From NCBI GenBank assembly GCA_018267285.1, contig JAFDYU010000014.1, positions 62,001 through 126,000 of the forward strand: a stretch of DNA of 64,000 nt, given 5' to 3'. The position numbers and the translations under genes were made by a program. The stretch comes from Bacteroidota bacterium. GTDB lineage: Bacteria; Bacteroidota; Bacteroidia; Cytophagales; Cyclobacteriaceae. The notes below the pieces were generated by a model. That model did not search any database. It was given only the letters and a program-made list of their open reading frames with translations, and was not told the origin of the DNA. The stretch's first letter is position 1. The number at the start of each line of letters is the position of its first letter. This document shows positions 35,201 to 42,165 of this stretch, one piece after another.

Positions 35201-38200
35201 TAGTTTTGATCAAAGTCAGTACCCAGCCTCAGGAAACCTTTCACTTGATTATCTTTTACCAAAGGGCCATGTACGCTCATAAACATCTTAATGCGTCCGT
35301 AATAGAAAAAGTCCATTGAAACCGTCTTGTACATCGCACGCGCATCTCCATCGGGCAAACCGGTCACGCAAAGTTGAGCCGATTGTTCGTTTAATCTCCG
35401 CTGCACTACCGAGGTTACATCTTTGTCGCGAACGATGGGTTCAACATACCCGGGTTTGTTGGCATCCGGCTGTCCGTTTTCTTCGATGTTAACAGTGGAT
35501 ACCGTAAAATTATCGAGGTTGGGTTCCACCACTTGTGTGAGTGCCGACTCTTGCAGGTTGCCCGCATACTGCCGCCAGCGTTGACCCACGGTACGAAAAT
35601 TTGCCAGGCGCAACACAACCGGGTTTTGAAAACCCGACATAATCATTCGGATATATTTAATTGTTTTAAATCCGTTGATGTCGCCCACCTGCGAATCGAA
35701 ATTGCGAATCGGTATGCGAAAGAGATACCAAGTTACTTCTCCGTTGAAAGCTGCCGGTGCAATTTTGTCAACAATATATTTATTGCCCACAACCAGGTTA
35801 TTTGGGTTTAGGTCTATGTTGTAGCTGTAATATTCTTCCAGGTCGGTAAGTGTGTTGTCGCCATTCAAATCTTCATTATCGGGAATGGTTGTTCCGGAAG
35901 CCGAGTAAGGCGATGCCCCCGAGATGATAGGGGAATTGTTTTCCATGCCATTAAAATTTTTGTAGCGTTCCAGAATCTGCGCTTTCCGGTTGTCGTAGTC
36001 GGGGCCCAAATAGTATTTAAAATCATCTGAAGAGGCATCTTTCTGAATGGCATCGAGGGCGGCAGGATTTAATCCAAGACTGCTGACGGAAGTTTTGAAA
36101 TTTTGAAATTTAGGATCATCGAATTCTTTTGTGCTGTTAAGGCCATCTATGCCCACATCTTGATTAACACGCGAGGACGGAGAGTTGTCGAATGCATTAT
36201 TAAGATATTGTTTGTTAGTAACATAACCCCAAGCACTGGTTTGGTACACGCCATCGCCCGTGGTGTTTCCATCAATCGGAAGTCCATTTTCAAACGCCTG
36301 AAGTCCATCGTGCCCCATGTCTTCCGACACACTACCCACATGAAAAATAAGTTTGCCACCCAGGTCGGCATTGTTTGCAGCTGTAGTGCCATCGTTTACA
36401 ATTCCGTTCTTGCCTTTGATAAAGGGGTCCATCATCCAAAATTCGATATACTCCACATTGGCCGCATCGAAATCTACGTTGGTGCGAATAGCCGTAGTAA
36501 TACCGGCCCAGTTGCTGGCAGGTGAGCGAAATGTGCCATCGGGGTTAATGTCGGTTGCGCGTGCATTGTAATTGTACTGGCCTCGCTCGGCCGGATAATA
36601 GGCCAAGTTTAATACGGGCTGGTAAAAATTTCCGATGTAGGGATCGAAGTAAGGAAAAATTTCATTAGGTGCTACCGGCCGCGTATAGTGGTTGCTTAAA
36701 TCAATATTAGCCGGTGCGTAGCTGCGGGCCCCATTAACGTAAAAAATATTATCAATTTGAAACCACGAGAGTTTGGCGCGTCTGTAGCCTGCCCTCAAAT
36801 CGTTGGTAGCTCCGCTGCTTAAATCAAAGTCGGGGCTGCGCGGGGCAGAGGAGAGTTTCCAGGCCAAGGGTGAAAGTAAACTGTACGGTGTGGCCGCATT
36901 TTCAAAATCATCGATGAACGATGTTCCTTGGCCGTTTACTTTGTTTGATGTGCCCGGAAAAAGCTGTGCAAACTCTGCATTGACCGACACGGTGGAAACT
37001 TCTTTGGTTTGCAAAAAAGGAAGCGCATCGACAATTTTTGTAAGCACACGCGAATTTTTCTTCATGTTAAAGTCTAAGCCATATTGAAAATTGCGGGCGG
37101 GTTCGTTACCAATTAAGTTACGTCTGATCAAGGGCCGTTCGTTGTAATACAAAAGCGTAGCACCAAAATTTACATCATTGCTAAGTTTGTAATCCATTCG
37201 TGTACCGAGCAACGAGCGTGTTTGAAATGCGAAAGGGTCTTGTTGTTCGTAGGTGATATCCAAGTCTTTACCGGAATTGAGAATACCTTCGTTTAGGATT
37301 GTTACTTTTCCAAAATTGTAATCTACGGTATAATCAACCCCTTCGCGCAAGGGTGTGCCTCCGGCATAAACTTTTACAGATCCTTGTGTAATGTTAAACG
37401 ATTGTATTATGATATCGCGTCCTGTGCCTGCCTTAAACGAGCCGACTATGAAGAACTTATTTTTAGTAGTAACCAGTACCGCTTCGGCTTGTGTGGTGTG
37501 GTACAGTGTGTCGTACAAATATTTATTCATCAAAAATGCACGTGTATCGGGGTTCGGTTCGAACTTGTTAAACAAATTTTTGAAGGGATCGTTGAATGGC
37601 TCCACGTAAGGCAGGATGATCATTCCGGTAGAAGAGTTGATGGTGATACCCTCCACATAATCGAAGTTACCATCGGGTTGCACATCGTTGTAAGGATTGA
37701 GTCGGTCTAGGCCGATAACACTGATTAACTGTTGCGAACGTACGCCCGGGCTGCCATCCTGCAACTGCGGATTGTCTTTACCGGTTCGGTCATCGCGATA
37801 AATTACCCGCAACTGGAAACCGTCACGCGTAAGTTGGCTCACGCCCAGGTTGTAAATATTTTTCATCATCAGATTCCACGTAGGGACGATGCGCCCCGAA
37901 ATATCTTTAATGTTGATGGAGCGTGGCCTGAGCATTTTTAAGTAAATAACTTCGGTAGTCTGTTTATTCGAGTAATCTTCCGTCAGCTCGCCTACTTTAT
38001 AAACTTGACCATTGTACGTATATTCAAAAGCAACTGCCAACGCTTCATCGTTTTGAAGTTTGCGTTGCAGCGTGATGTACCCGAGTTGCTGGTTGATGGT
38101 GTACTCGGTGGGTGCCAGTTTGCGTGCGCTGTTCAGCTTTTCATAATCCGTACCAAGCGATAGCCCCCAACTCTGAAGTTCGGCATCAACGTCAACAGAT

Positions 38201-39456
38201 TGTGACGAAAACCCCGAGGCCCTGATTTTTGCAAAAAGATTGTTGGCATCGTTGCGCGAAGGATTGTTGGCTATCGGTGCGCTGGGCGTAAAAACATTGG
38301 TGCGGTATATTTTGTCGGACTCGCCCATGTCCATAAACGCAACAACATCGCGCAGTGTCTGCGTGTCGTTCTGTCGGTTGATCGAGTACACTTCGATGCG
38401 GGTTATGTTCACACCCGAAGTAACCTGTCCAGGAATATCGCTCAGCCATTTTTCAAAATTGTCGCGAAAAAACTGCGAAAGAAAAAAGTGGCGGTTGTCA
38501 TCGTAACTTGAGGCGATGATTTCAAAGGGCTTGCCTTGCGAAACGCCATTACCACTGCCCGATACATGCAACGTAGATTGCTTGCCACGCTGTGTGCTGG
38601 CAATGATGGTGGTAGTAAGCTTTCCAAATTGTAATTGTGCCTTTACACCAAACAAGTTTTGCGAGCCCTTGATCAAACTGTTATTCAATGGCAAACTCAC
38701 ATTTCCGATTTCTATTTTTTTAAGCAGATCTTCTTTCAGACCGGAGAAATCTACTTTCATGCTGTTTTGAAAATCGAACGAGTTGTTGGTGTCGAAGTTG
38801 GTATTGATTTTTAATTTTTCTCCCACTTTTCCGGCTACGCTTAACTGAATTTGCTGACCGAAATCAAGCCCACCGTTGCGTTGCTGGCGAATAGGGATGG
38901 CGGGGTTTTGTATTTTTTGAAACGACCCGCCCAAATCAAGCGTGACTAAGCCTTTGGGGTTTAGTTCGATATAACTTCCGCCAAAGATGCGGTCAAGCAC
39001 CGGGCTCAAATATATTTTTGGCAACAGATTTCTGCCGCTCACTGCACTCTCGCCATCCAGAGCCAAACTTTTATCTTGATAATAATTTTTTTGAAAAAAT
39101 CTTCCCTGTTGCCGGCTGTAATCGCTAAACGACATGCCTGAATTCGGGCGAAATCTCAGCTTTCCCATCTTTTCAGAGATGTTATAATTCATACCCGAAT
39201 CAAGGCTGATTTCTGTTTTTAAATTTTTGGGATCTTTTAAGGAGAAGGGCGAGGCCGTGGTGTAATTAGAAAATGGGTCGCCATGGCGATCGCGGAAGCG
39301 GAAATTGGGCAGATAAGGATTTACAATCTTGTACTTAAGCGAGTCAGTACGTTTGGTTTTTGCAGAGTCTTGCGCGCGGACAACAGATGGCCAACCTATT
39401 GCCAAGCAAATGCCCAGTCCAGCCAGGGCCTTCACTGTCCGTGTCAATTCTCTCAA
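32206..39456 (-). CDS. sprA: Type IX secretion outer-membrane translocon SprA (cell surface protein SprA)
   Basis: A 2416-residue protein, the size expected for the single-chain giant barrel through which T9SS cargo crosses the outer membrane. The N-terminal signal peptide ends near SVVRAQ. Recognisable SprA segments are YRDDRTGKDNPQLQDGSPG, FQYGLDFNMKKNSR, GTSFIDDFENAATPYSL, IEFWMMDPF and DVCIWADELRLTDFD. The C-terminal barrel ends TTKGGVKLIFNLTQ. It should work with the other core components (GldK-N and SprE/T), which are not in this window. It follows ruvA by 6 bases, and gcvH follows after 68. Confidence 0.97.
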   Translation of the reverse strand: MRELTRTVKALAGLGICLAIGWPSVVRAQDSAKTKRTDSLKYKIVNPYLPNFRFRDRHGDPFSNYTTASPFSLKDPKNLKTEISLDSGMNYNISEKMGKLRFRPNSGMSFSDYSRQQGRFFQKNYYQDKSLALDGESAVSGRNLLPKIYLSPVLDRIFGGSYIELNPKGLVTLDLGGSFQKIQNPAIPIRQQRNGGLDFGQQIQLSVAGKVGEKLKINTNFDTNNSFDFQNSMKVDFSGLKEDLLKKIEIGNVSLPLNNSLIKGSQNLFGVKAQLQFGKLTTTIIASTQRGKQSTLHVSGSGNGVSQGKPFEIIASSYDDNRHFFLSQFFRDNFEKWLSDIPGQVTSGVNITRIEVYSINRQNDTQTLRDVVAFMDMGESDKIYRTNVFTPSAPIANNPSRNDANNLFAKIRASGFSSQSVDVDAELQSWGLSLGTDYEKLNSARKLAPTEYTINQQLGYITLQRKLQNDEALAVAFEYTYNGQVYKVGELTEDYSNKQTTEVIYLKMLRPRSINIKDISGRIVPTWNLMMKNIYNLGVSQLTRDGFQLRVIYRDDRTGKDNPQLQDGSPGVRSQQLISVIGLDRLNPYNDVQPDGNFDYVEGITINSSTGMIILPYVEPFNDPFKNLFNKFEPNPDTRAFLMNKYLYDTLYHTTQAEAVLVTTKNKFFIVGSFKAGTGRDIIIQSFNITQGSVKVYAGGTPLREGVDYTVDYNFGKVTILNEGILNSGKDLDITYEQQDPFAFQTRSLLGTRMDYKLSNDVNFGATLLYYNERPLIRRNLIGNEPARNFQYGLDFNMKKNSRVLTKIVDALPFLQTKEVSTVSVNAEFAQLFPGTSNKVNGQGTSFIDDFENAATPYSLLSPLAWKLSSAPRSPDFDLSSGATNDLRAGYRRAKLSWFQIDNIFYVNGARSYAPANIDLSNHYTRPVAPNEIFPYFDPYIGNFYQPVLNLAYYPAERGQYNYNARATDINPDGTFRSPASNWAGITTAIRTNVDFDAANVEYIEFWMMDPFIKGKNGIVNDGTTAANNADLGGKLIFHVGSVSEDMGHDGLQAFENGLPIDGNTTGDGVYQTSAWGYVTNKQYLNNAFDNSPSSRVNQDVGIDGLNSTKEFDDPKFQNFKTSVSSLGLNPAALDAIQKDASSDDFKYYLGPDYDNRKAQILERYKNFNGMENNSPIISGASPYSASGTTIPDNEDLNGDNTLTDLEEYYSYNIDLNPNNLVVGNKYIVDKIAPAAFNGEVTWYLFRIPIRNFDSQVGDINGFKTIKYIRMIMSGFQNPVVLRLANFRTVGQRWRQYAGNLQESALTQVVEPNLDNFTVSTVNIEENGQPDANKPGYVEPIVRDKDVTSVVQRRLNEQSAQLCVTGLPDGDARAMYKTVSMDFFYYGRIKMFMSVHGPLVKDNQVKGFLRLGTDFDQNYYEIELPLKVSPPNERDASQVWPEQNQIDLALDQLYALKVQRDREGFPLTTPYPLGAPKPVGDGKHSIRIMGRPDISQVKLMMIGVRNPKSTDGKAFDVCIWADELRLTDFDQTAGWAANVVLNAKLADLGTVNTSYRHIGFGYGDVQSKISARARSNTDQFDISMNLNLDKLLPRNTGLKIPMFFSYESILIDPKYDPANPDLRINAALQSFSSEKDRHDYLNLIRDRSYRRSINFTNVRKTKLSKDARSHIYDIENFAFTYSFTEANQTNFNYQQNTRKDVKGAVAWQYQSKFGGIQPFKKVELVSSKYFQLIKDFNFNPIPSSISVRGELHRSFTKIAYRNSSTSTGSSTVLPSSNTPNFQKFFVFNRYYNFTWSLTKSLKLDYNATANAIIDEPVGDINTQQKRDSVIGNLKRMGRMKYFEQNITTTYALPFDKFPVTNWISGDYRYNVGYNWRANPLETDPKKQIGNVIQNNRTQTFSGKLDIVKFYNKVKFFKNINTPKPPPKPPKNAAERARLAKADTLPHPPELRFVKALARLVMSVRSINGTYTESDGTILPGFTKSPKFFGLDPSWMAPGLGFVLGKQDPMIAHEAAAQGWITKNPNLTTQFSQNLTKDLNLTALVEPANDVKLTFNARKTSNNSFNEIFRYNIDSTNATNTGFMDFSPSRSGNYSVSFIAIGTTFKNNGSLNSDVFNQFKENLSIIHDKLALANKGNDYDKQSQDVLIPAFIAAYSGSSAKTQSLSPFPKIPLPNWRLDYSGLTKMQPFKDIFSSVIVNHAYSSSYKVLNYSNSLQYNNTSQLAINNSIENYNSGYFASRYSQTDSAQHLIPVYIISQVLISETFAPLIGFSIKTKKKMSLSFKYNTKREISLNVPNAQVTEMNGKEWSFEVGFTKSNMRLPIRDQGRIITLKNDVTFRMTMGVTSNQTIQRRLDEGSTVTNGNINFQLRPNISYVANKKLTVQIYVERTTNDPLVSNSFRRATTKGGVKLIFNLTQ

Positions 39457-39462
39457 ACGTAT

Positions 39463-40053
39463 TTAGGCGGTTTTTAATGCTTGTTTCACCAGCTCTTCCA
39501 AGCTCACCGATCCACCCGTTTGTTTCAGAATGGAGTCGATGCTCTTCTCAGCTGCCAACCTGCCGATGCCAAGCGTAACTAAGGCAGTTAACGCTTCAGA
39601 ACGCATGGTATTGCGTGTTTTTCCTTGATTTAACACATTTTCTTCCAGCGATTCCTTCTTCATTTTGTCGCGCAATTCAAGAATCAGACGTTGGGCTGTT
39701 TTACCCCCAATACCTTTCACAGCCTGCAGGGTGGCGGCATCTTCGTGCACAATGGCTGATTTTAGCTCATCGGGCGACAGGTAGCTCAGCACAACAAGGG
39801 CAGTGCTGGGACCTACGCCATTAACAGAAATCAGCGACTGGAACATCCATTTTTCGGCTTCTGTAGCAAAACCGTAGAGTATGTGGGCATCTTCGCGCAC
39901 ATGCAGGTACGTAGCCAGCCGAATATCTTCGCGGTCTTTGATTTCTGAAAATGTATGGAGCGATATGCCCACCTGATACCCCACACCATTCACTTCAATT
40001 ACAACATGGGTGGGTTCTTTATGAACAAGCTTTCCTTTTAGATACGCTATCAT
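39463..40053 (-). CDS. ruvA: Holliday junction branch migration protein RuvA
   Basis: A 196-residue Holliday-junction-binding subunit of RuvAB. The ATG at 40053 begins MIAYLKGKLVHKEPTHVVIE, the normal N-terminus of the family; the frame is open ten more codons upstream but these are not conserved-looking. The OB-fold (1-65), helix-hairpin-helix segments (VNGVGPSTALVVLSYLS and VKGIGGKTAQRLILELRDK) and the C-terminal domain (about 140-196) are all visible. sprA starts 6 bases after the stop, and the pair is divergent from the M61 peptidase gene. Confidence 0.95.
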   Translation of the reverse strand: MIAYLKGKLVHKEPTHVVIEVNGVGYQVGISLHTFSEIKDREDIRLATYLHVREDAHILYGFATEAEKWMFQSLISVNGVGPSTALVVLSYLSPDELKSAIVHEDAATLQAVKGIGGKTAQRLILELRDKMKKESLEENVLNQGKTRNTMRSEALTALVTLGIGRLAAEKSIDSILKQTGGSVSLEELVKQALKTA

Positions 40054-40058
40054 GAAAC

Positions 40059-40097
40059 AAAGTGAAACCTGAAAATTAATCATTCTGGGTTCACTTT
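40059..40097. promoter_or_regulatory. Inverted repeat between ruvA and the M61 peptidase gene
   Basis: AAAGTGAA (40059-40066) faces TTCACTTT (40090-40097) across 23 bases, and the pairing extends to 11 bp with one mismatch (ACC/GGGT side). It sits just upstream of the ruvA start and about 100 bases before the M61 start. Role unknown; possibly an operator for a divergent promoter. Confidence 0.35.
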
Positions 40098-40193
40098 TGA
40101 AAGCACATTAGAAAAATATTAAAGGTTTACTATTGGGCAATGAAACTTCGTATTCATTTCACCGTTGAAATCATTTTTAAAATAACCCCATTT

Positions 40194-42098
40194 ATGCGAT
40201 TTATCTTCCTCGTTTTGCTGTGCGGTAGCACGCCTTTTGTTTTAGCTCAGGCTAAGCCGGGCCTGTATCATTATGCCGTTGACCTGACCCAGGTAAAAGA
40301 CGATAAGCTTTTTGTGCAACTGGAAACTCCTTCCATTTCGCAAGACGAAATCGTTTTTTACTTACCCAAAATTATTCCGGGCACTTATGCCATTGAAGAC
40401 TATGGCCGCTTTGTTTCTGATTTCAAAGCATTGGATAAAAAAGGAAAAGAGTTGAAAGTAGATAAAGTTGGCGACAACGGCTGGAAAATTCGCGGAGCCA
40501 AAAAGCTTAAAAAAATATCGTATTGGATAGAAGACACCTTCGATACTAAACTAAAAGAGCCTAATGTGTTTTGGCCGGCAGGCACAAACTTTGAAGAAAA
40601 GAAAAACTTCATTATCAACAATGCGGGCTTCTTCGGATACTTTGAAGGCATGAAAGAAGTGCCCTTTCAATTCAGCATTATCCGTGAGAAAGATTTTTAC
40701 GGATCCACCGGTTTAATTGCCACACAAACAGGCGTTCCAATGCCTAACGTAAATGTTGAAAAGCAGGAAAACACGAACAAACGCATGGATGTTTATAGCG
40801 TGGAAAACTACGACCGTTTGATCGACTCGCCCCTGATGTACGCCAAAGCCGATACGGCCATCATCAAAGTGGGAAATACAGAAGTATTGATCGGGTCGTA
40901 CTCACCCAATAAAAAAATATCGGCCAAAGAAATCGCTGCCAGTGTAAAAGAAGTGCTGATGGCACAAAAAGAATTTTTGGGTGGCGAGCTTCCGGTTGAT
41001 AAATACGCATTCATTTTTTATTGGACCGACCAACCCGTCACCAGTTACGGTGCGCTTGAACACTCCTACTCATCCGTTTACTACATGCCTGAACAAACCC
41101 TTGATGAAACCCGGCAGCAGCTACGTGATTTTGCAGCACACGAATTTTTCCACATTGTTACGCCACTCACCATCCACTCGGAAGAAATTCAGTCTTTCGA
41201 TTTCAATGACCCGAAAATGTCGAAGCATTTGTGGTTGTACGAAGGCGTAACAGAATATTTTGCGGGCAACTGCCAGGTGAAATATGGATTGATCACACCG
41301 CAGCGTTATTTAAAAGTACTTCAGCAAAAAATGCAAACAGCCGATGATTATAAGGACGATGTACCATTTACAGAGATCAGCAAATACACGCTCGATAAAT
41401 ACCCCGATCAATATAACAACGTCTATCAGAAAGGCGCACTAATTGGCATGTGCCTCGACATCAAGCTGAGAAAACTTTCGAACGGAAAATACGGGTTGCA
41501 AAATCTGATCTCCGATTTATCGAAGAAATACGGAAAGACTCACGCTTTTAAAGACGAAGAATTATTTGATGCCATAACGAAACTTACATATCCGGAAATA
41601 GGGAAATTTTTTAGTGCCTCCGTTGGCGGCAGCGAAAAATTGCCTTTTGAAGAAGTGTTCGGTTCGGTGGGGCTTACGTATGTGCGCGAAGAAAAGATTT
41701 TTGAAACCAGCCTCGGGTTGGATAACAAAGCCATCACAGTAGTGACAAAAGATAACAACCCAATGATTGCCATTAAAGACACGGCCGCTTTAAATAAACA
41801 GGGCAAGATGCTCGGCTTCAAACCGGGCGACATCCTCGCAAAAATCAATGGAGAAAAATTACCTGACTTAGGCCCTACCTTTGGCTCGTTTATTGAAAAG
41901 CAAAAGAAATCGCTCGTTGAAGGTGGCTCGATTTCTTACACGGTATATCGTAAAAGCGAGAACACCGAACAGGAAGTTGAATTGAAAGCCCCGGTTATCA
42001 AAGTAGAGAAAACAAAAAAACATTTGCTCGACTTCGACACAGCGGCTACTCCCGAACAACTGGCCTTGCAAAAAGCCTGGCTCACGCCCGGTCAATAA
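40194..42098 (+). CDS. M61 family metallopeptidase (glycyl aminopeptidase-like) with PDZ domain
   Basis: A 634-residue exported zinc peptidase. The preferred ATG starts a signal peptide (MRFIFLVLLCGSTPFVLAQ); an in-frame ATG at 40140 would add 18 residues before it. The N-terminal beta domain is followed by the HEFFH zinc motif (about 316-320) and the third ligand in LWLYEGVTEYFAG. A C-terminal PDZ domain (about 530-605) has MLGFKPGDILAKINGEKL. This order is standard for M61 peptidases, which release N-terminal glycine or alanine in a few tested cases. It is followed by a YncE/phosphoesterase gene on the same strand after 67 bases. Confidence 0.92.
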   Translation: MRFIFLVLLCGSTPFVLAQAKPGLYHYAVDLTQVKDDKLFVQLETPSISQDEIVFYLPKIIPGTYAIEDYGRFVSDFKALDKKGKELKVDKVGDNGWKIRGAKKLKKISYWIEDTFDTKLKEPNVFWPAGTNFEEKKNFIINNAGFFGYFEGMKEVPFQFSIIREKDFYGSTGLIATQTGVPMPNVNVEKQENTNKRMDVYSVENYDRLIDSPLMYAKADTAIIKVGNTEVLIGSYSPNKKISAKEIAASVKEVLMAQKEFLGGELPVDKYAFIFYWTDQPVTSYGALEHSYSSVYYMPEQTLDETRQQLRDFAAHEFFHIVTPLTIHSEEIQSFDFNDPKMSKHLWLYEGVTEYFAGNCQVKYGLITPQRYLKVLQQKMQTADDYKDDVPFTEISKYTLDKYPDQYNNVYQKGALIGMCLDIKLRKLSNGKYGLQNLISDLSKKYGKTHAFKDEELFDAITKLTYPEIGKFFSASVGGSEKLPFEEVFGSVGLTYVREEKIFETSLGLDNKAITVVTKDNNPMIAIKDTAALNKQGKMLGFKPGDILAKINGEKLPDLGPTFGSFIEKQKKSLVEGGSISYTVYRKSENTEQEVELKAPVIKVEKTKKHLLDFDTAATPEQLALQKAWLTPGQ

Positions 42099-42115
42099 TT
42101 CCAGTAAAAAAATAC

Positions 42116-42164
42116 AAACATCAGGCGATTCCTTTGCAACTTTGTAAAGAGTCACCTGATGTTT
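42116..42164 (+). promoter_or_regulatory. 10-bp perfect inverted repeat at the start of the YncE/phosphoesterase gene
   Basis: AAACATCAGG (42116-42125) is the exact reverse complement of CCTGATGTTT (42155-42164), with a 29-base loop and the ATG beginning one base after the second arm. The loop contains TTCCTTTG (42129-42136), one base off the TAnnTTTG box. It could be an operator around a promoter, or an RNA hairpin near the start codon. Confidence 0.5.
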
Positions 42165-42165
42165 T

